A stretch of 64,000 bases of DNA from Lysinibacter sp. HNR (GTDB taxonomy: Bacteria > Actinomycetota > Actinomycetes > Actinomycetales > Microbacteriaceae). The position numbers and the translations under genes are program-made. The notes beneath the pieces were generated by a model. It did no database searches, was not told the origin of the DNA, and saw only the letters and a program-made list of their open reading frames with translations. The stretch covers positions 1,178,001 through 1,242,000 of the forward strand of contig NZ_CP121684.1 of assembly GCF_029760935.1 (NCBI RefSeq), in the 5' to 3' direction. This document shows positions 1 to 7,737 of this stretch, piece by piece (within the stretch, counting starts at the first letter, position 1; each line of letters starts with the position of its first letter).

Positions 1-413
1 TGTGCGTGCATGATTCCGCCCACATTGGCTACGTCTCGTGTGAGAAGTGAGTGCACGCCGTCGTGTGTGTAGTTTTTGCTGAGTTCCGAGTGGGCATCTA
101 CTCGAATAATGATGGGGTATTGACTGCGATTAATCGCAAGGTTGAGGCCAACAGGAATGTCGACACCGGGATTATCGACAAGGATGACTCGGGGGTCGTT
201 GGCGGCAATAGACGAAACGATTTTGTTGGTGTTGTCGGTGGAAGGGCCAAGAGCAAGGATAACTTCCTTGGGGCCAGAATATTCCTGCAGGAGGATAGCG
301 GAGACAGAGGCCGCAATATATTTTTCCTCGTTAAGAACAGGCACGATATAACTCACTCCCGGCAGGGTGGTGGGTAGTGAGGAATCCCGAGGTGGTGTCT
401 GGCTATTGTGCAC
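1..413 (-). CDS. Family 2 glycosyltransferase, 3' part outside window (partial)
   Basis: The gene reads leftward and leaves the window, so only the N-terminal ~137 residues are visible. They include the GT-A opening PVLNEEKYIAASV, the segment STDNTNKIV that follows the second strand, and RVDAHSELSKNY, a DxD-like acidic motif resembling the ExoA (succinoglycan) type of GT2 enzymes. Such enzymes transfer a sugar from a nucleotide-sugar to a growing surface glycan at the cytoplasmic membrane face. The start is uncertain: GTG at 411-413 gives the longest sensible reading, and a GTG at about 354-356 directly before SYIVPV is an alternative. It is divergent from the glycerophosphotransferase gene and probably belongs to the same wall-polymer locus. 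The family call is firm; the sugar specificity cannot be read. Confidence 0.75.
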   Translation of the reverse strand, partial: MHNSQTPPRDSSLPTTLPGVSYIVPVLNEEKYIAASVSAILLQEYSGPKEVILALGPSTDNTNKIVSSIAANDPRVILVDNPGVDIPVGLNLAINRSQYPIIIRVDAHSELSKNYTHDGVHSLLTRDVANVGGIMHA

Positions 414-521
414 TACTCGATTTTGCCATGAACAGCTGAGATTATGTTTCCGCATCACGATTCGCTACCAAAGTGATACTTGGAAAGGCTACTTCTCCAC
501 GGTCTCGGTACCCTGGTAAAG

Positions 522-1745
522 ATGAACATAGTGAATGATCTGAGGCGAACGATTGAGCTTGTCCAGCGCGTGATAAAACGTCGTCGGGATCGCAGGGAGA
601 CACTTGAGCTTTTAAGAGATCGGGGTGCGCCGCCGCCTCAGCATTTTAAGATTGTCGTCTATTTTGCTGACGATCGGGTCAACCTATATCAGATGAGGCA
701 GTGGTATAGGCCGTTAGCTGTGCTGGCAGAGCAGTGGCCGGTGATGATTATTGCACGCAGCGCGGGTGGGGCGCGCATGATTATCGAAGAAACAAGCTTG
801 ACCGTTGCGTTTGCGCCACAGGTGTCCGATCTTGAGCAGATTGTGAAAGACCAGGACATTCGTATCGTTCTCTACGTTAATCAAAACACCCGAAACTTCC
901 AGATGATGCGTTACGGGCGTATGTGGCATGTTTTTATCAATCACGGTGAGAGCGATAAAATGTATATGACCACTAATCAATTTAAGGCTTATGATTACAG
1001 TCTTATAGCGGGTAGTGCTGCGCGTGCTCGGCTGGAACGCGTCCTGTGGAATTACGATTTCGATACGCGCGCAATCCCCATTGGACGCCCTCAAATAGAC
1101 CACTACGACGGCGAAGTTCCGTATCCGAGTGATGGTCGGGTGAGCGTTCTCTACGCCCCCACCTGGGAGGGGGACCGGCCAGCCGCGACATACGGATCAA
1201 TTGTGAGCCACGGAGTAGAGTTGGCTACGCAGATCCTCGAGAGCGATAGACATCGACTGATCTACCGTCCTCACCCCAGAAGCGGTGTTGTGAGTGTCGA
1301 GTATCGAGAGGCGCACGCCAAAATTGTTAGCCTCATTGAGGAGGCAAACCGGATACGGCCAGATAGCCATCATGTTTACGACCAGAGCGCACAGATCGGC
1401 TGGCAGCTTTCCCGCACCGATGTCGTTATTACTGATATTTCCGCGATGATCTATGACAGGCTTGCGGTGGGCAAACCAATTTTCGTAACCCGCCCGGTTT
1501 CTGCGGAGGCTGTGGTTGACTCTGAAGGATACCTTTCACAGTGTGAGTGGTTAGAAGCCTCGGAGGCGCCCCAGGTGATCTATCGTGTCGACAAGCTACT
1601 TAACGATCTTGACGCTCAGGAGAGGCTGCTCTGGTGGTCCGAGCGATATTTTGGCGACATTACACCTGGTGCTTCTACACGGCGTTTTCACGCGGCGATC
1701 GAAAGAATACTTGATGATTGGCAGAGCTGGAACGATCGATCCTAA
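522..1745 (+). CDS. CDP-glycerol:polyglycerophosphate glycerophosphotransferase-like protein
   Basis: About 407 residues resembling the glycerophosphotransferase (TagF/TagB) family, which adds polyol-phosphate units to teichoic-acid-type polymers. Visible family features are INHGESDK in the N-terminal Rossmann half, VLYAPTWEG, YRPHPRSG with the conserved HP, and DVVITDISAMIYD followed by GKPIFV, which correspond to the nucleotide-binding C-terminal half. An in-frame TTG at 480 would add 14 residues, but no ribosome-binding site precedes it; ATG 522 begins the coherent N-terminal helix. The last 73 bases are also present as a second copy beyond the insertion sequence (3712-3784), so the gene was not shortened by the insertion. 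Substrate (glycerol, ribitol or another polyol phosphate) is not determinable. Confidence 0.8.
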   Translation: MNIVNDLRRTIELVQRVIKRRRDRRETLELLRDRGAPPPQHFKIVVYFADDRVNLYQMRQWYRPLAVLAEQWPVMIIARSAGGARMIIEETSLTVAFAPQVSDLEQIVKDQDIRIVLYVNQNTRNFQMMRYGRMWHVFINHGESDKMYMTTNQFKAYDYSLIAGSAARARLERVLWNYDFDTRAIPIGRPQIDHYDGEVPYPSDGRVSVLYAPTWEGDRPAATYGSIVSHGVELATQILESDRHRLIYRPHPRSGVVSVEYREAHAKIVSLIEEANRIRPDSHHVYDQSAQIGWQLSRTDVVITDISAMIYDRLAVGKPIFVTRPVSAEAVVDSEGYLSQCEWLEASEAPQVIYRVDKLLNDLDAQERLLWWSERYFGDITPGASTRRFHAAIERILDDWQSWNDRS

Positions 1746-2061
1746 AGCGCGTTATCTGCGTTATACAGAGCGATGATATCTGTTATTGCTCCATCCGCTA
1801 CGAGGGTGCCCTTGTCCAGGTAGAGGCCCCTTGTGCAAAATTTGGTGAGATCACGTTCATTGTGCGAGACCAGGAAGAGCGTCTTACCCTCGTCCAGCAT
1901 TTCTCGAATCCTGACCTGACACTTATCGCGAAATGCTTTGTCACCAACCGCTAGCACCTCATCAACGAGCAAGATGGGTTCATCAAGCTGCGACACAACT
2001 GAAAACGCGATGCGCACCTTCATGCCGCTCGAAAGATGTTTATACGGTGTGTCGATGACCT
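1673..2061. repeat. Left copy of 389-bp direct repeat flanking the IS (target duplication)
   Basis: This stretch is identical to 3712-4100 at a constant offset of 2039 bases. The bases just before differ (c at 1672, g at 3711). One further C is shared (2062 and 4101), but it can be assigned to the IS end, giving 389 bp unambiguously plus one ambiguous base. The repeat holds the 3' end of the glycerophosphotransferase gene and the 3' part of the exporter ATPase gene. IS1634 of Mycoplasma mycoides is known for long, variable-length target duplications, which fits. Confidence 0.92.
1742..2061 (-). pseudogene. Duplicated 3' fragment of the polysaccharide exporter ATPase gene
   Basis: This minus-strand fragment encodes the last ~105 residues of the ATPase whose complete copy lies at 3781-4545. 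It keeps the LSSGM signature, the Walker B ILLVDE and the SHN switch, but lacks Walker A and the N-terminal ~148 residues. The reading frame continues rightward into the left end of the IS up to an ATG at 2135-2137, giving an IS-derived 33-residue leader fused to the fragment (131 residues in all). It arose as part of the target duplication and is presumably non-functional, although an outward-reading promoter in the IS end could express it. Confidence 0.85.
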
Positions 2062-2074
2062 CCTGAGTTGACCG
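2062..2074. repeat. IS left terminal inverted repeat
   Basis: CCTGAGTTGACCG here is the exact reverse complement of CGGTCAACTCAGG at 3699-3711. After these 13 bases the two ends match only partly (TTTT versus GTTT). Confidence 0.88.
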
Positions 2075-2175
2075 TTTTTTGGTGGTCTTGCCTATTTTGG
2101 CTCGGGGAATGGCTTGTTTACGCGAGAGTAGCAGCACGGTCGGGGCACTAAGGGGGGTGTCTGTACCCTGGTTTC

Positions 2176-3696
2176 ATGGGTGAATACGTACGCCGTGTGA
2201 AAACCGGGTCAGGTGCGACCGCGGTGCAGATCGTGTCGAAAACGCGCGGGGTGCGCAGCATTATTGAACATATCGGTTCCGCGCACACTGATCTGGAACT
2301 CGAGTTCATGGTCCAGACCGCGAAAACTCGCATCAGGGAACGCGCTCAGGCTACCGGTCAGACAGAACTCCAGATCGATACCCCAGCCGATCCTGCCGGG
2401 CCGCGTATCACGATGCAGCACTCTTACTCGCGTGTGCTCTACGACACTCTCGTCAGCGTTTACGACCGGCTTGGTTTCACTGATGCTGTGAACGATCGGG
2501 TATTTCGTGACCTCGTGATCGCGCGTATCATCGAGCCCTCTTCCAAACTCGATACGATCCGTATCCTTGATAATCTCGGACTCAAAGCGCCCTCGTATAG
2601 TGGCATTCACCGGTCATTGAACCAGGCCGCGAAGGGCAACTATCGTGATAAGTTCTCTGCTGCCTGCGTCGCGTTCCGGGGGACTGAGCACCTCACGTTG
2701 GTGCTCTACGACGTCACCACACTGTTCTTCTACGTCGAGCAAGAGGATGAGTATCGCAAGCCTGGTCTCTCCAAAGAACGCAGGCTCGAACCCCAGATCG
2801 TGCTGGGGCTTCTCGTTGACGAACACGGGTTCCCGCTGCAGTTACATTCGTTCGAGGGGAACACAGCTGAAACGCTCACTCTCGTGCCCGTGCTCGACAG
2901 GTTTCGGGCGCAGCATCCCGAGGTGACGGTGAGTGTTGTGTGTGACGCAGGTATGCTCTCCGCAGCGAATCTTCTCGCGTTAGAGACGGCTGGTTACTCG
3001 TTCATTGTGGGGTCCCGGATCGCGAAGACTCCACCTGAGGTTACCGAGTATCAACACGATGGTTCTGAACTCTGTGACGGGCAGGTATTTGAGTGTCGAC
3101 AGTGGTTTGGTCAAGGTGAAAGGCGGCGTGAACGGCGGGTGGTGTATCAGTACCGTGAGAAACGTGCCCGTCTGGATCTGCGTAATATCGAGAAACAACT
3201 CGAGAAAGCGAAAAAGGTCGTTGCCGGGACCACGCCTGTGAAAAAGAGTCGGTTCGTGAAGATCAGTGGCGCAGCCAAGAGCATTGATCAGGTTTTGGTG
3301 GAATCGGCTAGGCAGCGGGCGGGGATCAAGGGGTATGTCACGAATCTACCTGTCTTAACGGTGAGCGCGCTGAGGGTGATTGATGCATACCATCAGCTCT
3401 TCAATGTTGAGGCGTCATTTCGGATGGCGAAGACTGACCTCAAAGCCAGGCCGATCTATCACCGGCATCGGGAGAAGATCGAGGCGCATCTCACGGTTGT
3501 GTTCTGCGCGATCGCGGTCTCACGGCATATTCAAGAAGCAACCGGGGTATCGGTGAAGAAGTTCGTGCAGCAACTTGCCCGGGTACAAGACGGGGTGATC
3601 AGGATCGAGGGTGTGGAGCATATTGTTCCAGCCGCGATACCGGCAGAAGTACGTGAGCTATTGACCCGGCTCGGTGACTCGGGCGCGGGGCACTAA
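2176..3696 (+). CDS. IS1634-family (IS4-group, DDE) transposase
   Basis: 506 residues. The N-terminus (YVRRVKTGSGATAVQIV, then EHIGSAHTD) is typical of the IS1634 family transposases common in actinobacteria. Candidate DDE residues are Asp179 in LVLYDVTT, Asp257 in VVCDAGM and Glu412 in VEASFRMAK; the last lies in a Y-x2-[R/L]-x3-E-x6-K signature starting at Tyr405, with Leu in the usual Arg position. The protein would cut and join DNA at the 13-bp ends. No clear Shine-Dalgarno precedes the ATG. The stop codon lies 15 bases from the right end of the element. The gene looks intact with no frameshift. Confidence 0.92.
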   Translation: MGEYVRRVKTGSGATAVQIVSKTRGVRSIIEHIGSAHTDLELEFMVQTAKTRIRERAQATGQTELQIDTPADPAGPRITMQHSYSRVLYDTLVSVYDRLGFTDAVNDRVFRDLVIARIIEPSSKLDTIRILDNLGLKAPSYSGIHRSLNQAAKGNYRDKFSAACVAFRGTEHLTLVLYDVTTLFFYVEQEDEYRKPGLSKERRLEPQIVLGLLVDEHGFPLQLHSFEGNTAETLTLVPVLDRFRAQHPEVTVSVVCDAGMLSAANLLALETAGYSFIVGSRIAKTPPEVTEYQHDGSELCDGQVFECRQWFGQGERRRERRVVYQYREKRARLDLRNIEKQLEKAKKVVAGTTPVKKSRFVKISGAAKSIDQVLVESARQRAGIKGYVTNLPVLTVSALRVIDAYHQLFNVEASFRMAKTDLKARPIYHRHREKIEAHLTVVFCAIAVSRHIQEATGVSVKKFVQQLARVQDGVIRIEGVEHIVPAAIPAEVRELLTRLGDSGAGH

Positions 3697-3698
3697 AC

Positions 3699-3711
3699 CG
3701 GTCAACTCAGG
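3699..3711. repeat. IS right terminal inverted repeat
   Basis: CGGTCAACTCAGG, the reverse complement of the left terminus at 2062-2074. Confidence 0.88.
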
Positions 3712-4100
3712 TTCTACACGGCGTTTTCACGCGGCGATCGAAAGAATACTTGATGATTGGCAGAGCTGGAACGATCGATCCTAAAGCGCGTTATCTGCGT
3801 TATACAGAGCGATGATATCTGTTATTGCTCCATCCGCTACGAGGGTGCCCTTGTCCAGGTAGAGGCCCCTTGTGCAAAATTTGGTGAGATCACGTTCATT
3901 GTGCGAGACCAGGAAGAGCGTCTTACCCTCGTCCAGCATTTCTCGAATCCTGACCTGACACTTATCGCGAAATGCTTTGTCACCAACCGCTAGCACCTCA
4001 TCAACGAGCAAGATGGGTTCATCAAGCTGCGACACAACTGAAAACGCGATGCGCACCTTCATGCCGCTCGAAAGATGTTTATACGGTGTGTCGATGACCT
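3712..4100. repeat. Right copy of 389-bp direct repeat flanking the IS
   Basis: Identical to 1673-2061. This copy stays joined to the rest of the ATPase gene and therefore supplies its 3' end; its leftmost 73 bases duplicate the tail of the glycerophosphotransferase gene. Confidence 0.92.
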
Positions 4101-4545
4101 CGCTAAGCTCTGCAAAGTCAATGATTTTATCAAAGAGCTTGTCGACCTCACGGTGTGTAAGTCCGTGCAGACCCGCCGTGAGATAAACGTTGTCACGTAC
4201 TGTGAGATCACCCACAAAGCCGCCGGTAATCTCAATGAGGGGGGCGACTCCCGCGTGCACTCTTACAGAGCCCTCGTCGGGGAGAAGCACCCCCGCCACA
4301 AGTTTAAGCAGGGTAGATTTACCGTTTCCATTGCGTCCAACAACACCAATTGCCTCGCCCTGATTTACCGTAAAGCTGACGTCTCGGAGCGCCCAGAACT
4401 CATCGGGTCGGGACCGCCGGGTGGCCCCGGCAAAGAGGTCTTTAAAGTTGCGACGGCGCCGACGGTTCCGCTTGAAATGAATCCCGAGGTTTTCTGCAAC
4501 TATCAGCGGCGCTGCCTGCGGTTTCCCCCTATGCTGATCACCCAT
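3781..4545 (-). CDS. Polysaccharide/teichoic acid exporter ATPase (TagH/Wzt-type)
   Basis: 254-residue ABC nucleotide-binding subunit that powers export of a lipid-linked wall polymer across the membrane. Walker A GRNGNGKST is at 70-78, the signature LSSGM at 158-162, Walker B ILLVDE at 178-183 and the switch His in SHN at about 215. The insert GVAPLIEITGGF after Walker A is typical of the TagH/Wzt/RfbB branch. The start codon abuts the stop of the permease gene with no gap, so the two are co-transcribed. The protein lacks the long C-terminal extension found in TagH of Bacillus. The IS inserted at about codon 149 of this gene, but the 389-bp duplication restored the missing 3' end, so this copy is complete. 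Confidence 0.9.
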   Translation of the reverse strand: MGDQHRGKPQAAPLIVAENLGIHFKRNRRRRRNFKDLFAGATRRSRPDEFWALRDVSFTVNQGEAIGVVGRNGNGKSTLLKLVAGVLLPDEGSVRVHAGVAPLIEITGGFVGDLTVRDNVYLTAGLHGLTHREVDKLFDKIIDFAELSEVIDTPYKHLSSGMKVRIAFSVVSQLDEPILLVDEVLAVGDKAFRDKCQVRIREMLDEGKTLFLVSHNERDLTKFCTRGLYLDKGTLVADGAITDIIALYNADNAL

Positions 4546-5370
4546 CTAGAGCTCCTTCAAAGCAGTACCAATGGTGCGGCGGAAAACAAGAATCCCCAAC
4601 ACGAGAAGGATAGTCGTTATGAGGACTGATCCTCCCACAAGAAACCAGTCGAGCTGTTTGGGGAAGAACCCTGCGCGATAGAGCGAAAAGATGCCGCTGA
4701 GGGGGTTCAGCGCCGCCCAACTGTGTAGCGACTCCGGCAGGTTCTGGGTGCTGTAGATGATGGGGGAAGCGTAAAACATGAAGCGAAGTATGAGCTTTGT
4801 GGCGCGCTCAAGATCGCGGAAAAAGAGCACGAGGGGTGCCAGTAGTAGCCCAAGTGCAACGCACAATGCGGCCTGGAGGACAATCGCGAGTGGAAAGAGT
4901 AGCAGATTGAGGTTGACGTGAGCCCCGCTGAAGATTGCAAAGAGCGCCAGAATGGGGAGGCTGAGAAGGAACTCAATTCCCTTTGAGGCAACGATTCGGT
5001 TGACCCAGATAGAGCGGGGGAGAGAAATAGAACGAACCAGCTTGGCATCTCGGAGGAATGCGCGGGTGGAATCGGAAACCGCTCCATTAAACCAGACCCA
5101 GGGGAGCAGAGCGACGAGAAGAAACACTATATAAGGTTCCTCTCCCACCCCTCGCTGGAAAACCTGGGTAAAGATGAACCAGTAGATGAAAGACATGACC
5201 AGGGGGTCAAGAATCGACCAAAGGTAGCCGAGCGCGGAGGTTACGTATCGTACCTTGAGGTCGCGTTTGGTGAGCAGGATAAGGGGTCGCCAATAGCGTA
5301 ATCGGTGGGCTAATAAGTGACCAACCGCGGCGTTTTCAGTGTCTGCGGTTTTGCTCAATGGGTTCCTCAT
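4546..5370 (-). CDS. ABC-2 type polysaccharide exporter permease (TagG/Wzm-type)
   Basis: 274 residues with about six hydrophobic segments and the family landmarks KRDLKVRY before the first membrane helix, LGYLWSILDPL, LPWVWFNG and NPLSGIFSLYR. It forms the membrane channel for the ATPase encoded immediately downstream. It is preceded by the nucleotidyltransferase gene 32 bases away on the same strand, so three genes probably form one unit. The N-terminal ~30 residues are hydrophilic and cytoplasmic. Confidence 0.9.
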   Translation of the reverse strand: MRNPLSKTADTENAAVGHLLAHRLRYWRPLILLTKRDLKVRYVTSALGYLWSILDPLVMSFIYWFIFTQVFQRGVGEEPYIVFLLVALLPWVWFNGAVSDSTRAFLRDAKLVRSISLPRSIWVNRIVASKGIEFLLSLPILALFAIFSGAHVNLNLLLFPLAIVLQAALCVALGLLLAPLVLFFRDLERATKLILRFMFYASPIIYSTQNLPESLHSWAALNPLSGIFSLYRAGFFPKQLDWFLVGGSVLITTILLVLGILVFRRTIGTALKEL

Positions 5371-5402
5371 AGTGGGGATACCCCACAGGTGTTACAGAAA
5401 AA

Positions 5403-6098
5403 CTAGACGAAGAGATTTGCTCTTTCTAGGTCTTCCGCAAAATCGACCTCCACAGCATAGAGATCTGAGATATCCATCGGTTCTAATAGTACGCGATCGT
5501 GTTCTATTGCTAACTCTAGACCACGTTCGAAGTAATCGTCATTATGTACACGCGCAAGATGCTGCATGAAAGCTGCTTTATCGCGGGAGGAAATGTAATT
5601 GATACCCACGGCCTCGCCAAGCGCGCCCTGACGGATAGTTTTGGAAAGTTCTTTAATGAAGCCCTCGGCGGTGACGGTGTATTTCACCTCTTCATCAGAT
5701 ACCGAGGAGGTATTAACCGTGACCATTGACTGATCTCTGACAATAATTGAGGCTGCGCGCTGGAGCACGATCGGGTCAAAGACGACGTCACCGTTCATCC
5801 AGAGCACACCGCCCTTGTTTGAGGCCCGCAGTGCGCGCAGGAGGCTTTTGGAGGTGTTGGTCTGGTCGTATTGCTCGTTGTAAACGTAGTTCAGCTGGGG
5901 GAAGCGTTCCACAATGTGTTCGGATTTGTAACCCACGACCGCGGTAACGGGAATTCCTGGGCCGAAGCCCTCGTTGATGTTATCGAGTTGCTGTTGCATG
6001 ATCGAGCGTCCGTCGCTCAGTTCCGTGAGCGGTTTGGGAAGAGTGCGTCCCAGACGGCTTCCCATGCCAGCAGCGAGTATGACAATCTGAAGACTCAC
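5403..6098 (-). CDS. Nucleotidyltransferase, phosphocholine cytidylyltransferase (LicC)-like
   Basis: 231 residues beginning with the nucleotidyltransferase signature LAAGMGSRLG and the follow-on LPKPLTEL; WMNGDVVFD supplies the metal-binding Asp. This is the short family that includes LicC and related sugar-1-phosphate or choline/polyol-phosphate cytidylyltransferases, which make the activated precursor (for example a CDP-alcohol) for wall polymers. GTG start at 6096-6098 with GGGAGA upstream. Its position beside a CDP-glycerol-type polymerase and an exporter supports a role in supplying a CDP-activated unit, but the actual substrate is an inference. Confidence 0.75.
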   Translation of the reverse strand: MSLQIVILAAGMGSRLGRTLPKPLTELSDGRSIMQQQLDNINEGFGPGIPVTAVVGYKSEHIVERFPQLNYVYNEQYDQTNTSKSLLRALRASNKGGVLWMNGDVVFDPIVLQRAASIIVRDQSMVTVNTSSVSDEEVKYTVTAEGFIKELSKTIRQGALGEAVGINYISSRDKAAFMQHLARVHNDDYFERGLELAIEHDRVLLEPMDISDLYAVEVDFAEDLERANLFV

Positions 6099-6489
6099 GT
6101 TTTTCTCCCACTCGAAGTTTTAGGTGTCCCGCCTGCCCTGGAGTATATTTTGGTGACAGAAGGGTAACGGATGCGATAATAGTGCCTCCGTGCTCGTAAA
6201 AGACTACATAACGTCGTGCTGAATAGTCAGCTTAAAGTGACCACTGTGGCCAATTTGTGATAAATGGAGGGTTCTTGTTAAACCTCTGTGATATCCTCGC
6301 AAAGGATCGCTCGATTTGGTAAATTTGCTGAGTGGTTGCTGTGTTTTCGTCAGACTCTATCCGATGATATTTTCCTCGGAATAACAGAGCATTTGGCGAC
6401 AGTGCCCGTTTGACGGACGCAATTTGATGTAGTAGAACAGTTATTCAGAAAAACAACCAAATCACAGATATAGAAGAGGCCTAAAGGTA
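6099..6489. other. Divergent intergenic region between wall-polymer and ABC exporter operons
   Basis: About 390 bases, more A+T-rich than its surroundings, with no coding region I can support. It must hold the promoters of the leftward nucleotidyltransferase-permease-ATPase unit and of the rightward ABC exporter. A promoter candidate for the latter is listed separately. Confidence 0.6.
6410..6438 (+). promoter_or_regulatory. Candidate housekeeping promoter for the ABC exporter operon
   Basis: TTGACG (6410-6415) and TAGAAC (6433-6438) are separated by 17 bases, a good match to a sigma-70-type promoter, and lie about 50 bases upstream of the TTG start at 6490. Confidence 0.45.
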
Positions 6490-7737
6490 TTGGAAGACGC
6501 ACGGGAGCGAGAAGAAGCCGACTCTCCCACACACAATGGTGATAACGTGGTGCCCTCTCAGCGTTCTCGCTACCGTGGACGTCGTCCACAACGTCGAGCC
6601 GCCTCATCGAGAATCTCTGACCCGGCCTTGCCCCCAGAGGGCCCCTCGGGGGAAGAACCTGATTTTATCGAACAGCTTGTGTCAGCTCGGGAGGTTAACG
6701 ACTCCTTGTCAATTGCATCGATTGCAAGCGAGAATCCGCCCGAAGAAAATACTCCAAGAGTTTCAGAAGCCAGCGCCCCGGAGAACGCTGCCTCAATAGG
6801 CGGCACAACAGCTTCCGAAACCGGCAAACACGCCGCATCAATACCCGTAGAGGAAACCCGAGAGGGGGCTGTTACAGGTGCCGCTGAGCTATCGGCGCAG
6901 GCGCGCAATGATTCTCGGGTAGAGAGCTCTCAAGGGATGGAGCGTATCCGTCAAAGGGTTACACGGGTAGAGTCGAGTCCCGTCATGCTAAAAGCACGTG
7001 GCCTGTCCAAAAGATACGGTGCTGTATTTGCTGCGAACGGAATTGATCTTGACGTAAAAGAAGGATCCTTCTACGGCTTTGTCGGTCCAAACGGTGCGGG
7101 TAAAACCACAACGCTCTCAATGATCACAGGACTCTTAAAGCCCACTTCAGGAACAGTATCGATTCTCGAACACGATATGTGGAAAGACTCCCTAGAGGCT
7201 AAGCGCCTTGTTGGCGTTCTTCCTGACCGGCTGCGCCTTTTTGACAAGCTCACTGGGGCCCAGCTTCTGTACTATGCGGGAATACTTCATGGGCTTGACC
7301 CAGATAGGGTGAGCGAGCGGGCAGCAGAGTTATCGGCCGCACTGGGCCTGGAGAACGCACTGGGCCGTCAAGTGTCTGACTATTCAGCCGGTATGCAGAA
7401 AAAGATTGCCCTGGCCTCCGCGATGATTCATACCCCTCGCATTCTTGTTCTTGACGAACCGTTTGAGTCCATCGACCCTGTTTCTGCCGCAACTGTTACC
7501 GAAATGCTTGAGATCTTCGTGGAGGGTGGAGGGAGTGTGCTCCTTTCTAGTCACAGCATTGATCTCATTCAGCGGGTATGCGACCATGTGGCAATTATCG
7601 TCGAGGGAAACATCGTTGCCTCGGGAACTGTTGATGCGGTGCGCGATGGGATAAGCCTGGAGGACAGATTCACCAGGCTTACCGGTTCCGACGAAACCAC
7701 AGAAGGGTTGGAATGGTTACGCGGATTCTCCGGTTAA
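6490..7737 (+). CDS. ABC transporter ATPase with long disordered N-terminal extension
   Basis: 415 residues. The first ~165 are low-complexity, rich in Glu, Ser, Ala and Arg, with a basic patch (RSRYRGRRPQRR) near residue 26. The ABC domain begins at about residue 166 (MLKARGLSKRYG) and has Walker A GPNGAGKT at 199-206, signature YSAGM at 298-302 and Walker B LVLDEP near 319-324, of the type that pairs with ABC-2-like exporter permeases. The TTG at 6490 is preceded by AAAGG. An internal ATG at 6985 would give a conventional-length ATPase but has no ribosome-binding site, and the upstream frame is open throughout, so the extension is probably real. It overlaps the permease gene by 25 bases. 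Substrate unknown. Confidence 0.8.
   Translation: MEDAREREEADSPTHNGDNVVPSQRSRYRGRRPQRRAASSRISDPALPPEGPSGEEPDFIEQLVSAREVNDSLSIASIASENPPEENTPRVSEASAPENAASIGGTTASETGKHAASIPVEETREGAVTGAAELSAQARNDSRVESSQGMERIRQRVTRVESSPVMLKARGLSKRYGAVFAANGIDLDVKEGSFYGFVGPNGAGKTTTLSMITGLLKPTSGTVSILEHDMWKDSLEAKRLVGVLPDRLRLFDKLTGAQLLYYAGILHGLDPDRVSERAAELSAALGLENALGRQVSDYSAGMQKKIALASAMIHTPRILVLDEPFESIDPVSAATVTEMLEIFVEGGGSVLLSSHSIDLIQRVCDHVAIIVEGNIVASGTVDAVRDGISLEDRFTRLTGSDETTEGLEWLRGFSG

Larger units (their letters stand above)
2062..3711 (+). mobile_element. IS1634-like insertion sequence, 1650 bp
   Basis: The element is bounded by 13-bp perfect terminal inverted repeats beginning CCTGAGTTGACCG (2062-2074, and reverse-complemented at 3699-3711) and carries one transposase gene of full apparent length. 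It is flanked by identical 389-bp direct repeats. The transposase type, the presence of both ends and the perfect repeats suggest a recent insertion of a possibly still active element. The first base is formally ambiguous because a C also sits at 4101. Confidence 0.92.

Noticed and set aside
1673-4100. Tandem gene duplication instead of IS target duplication
   Set aside because: The repeats abut the IS terminal inverted repeats exactly, which fits target duplication better than an earlier tandem duplication.
4075-4629. 184-residue plus-strand open frame
   Set aside because: It lies opposite the exporter ATPase and permease genes, whose motifs are intact, and shows no family features.
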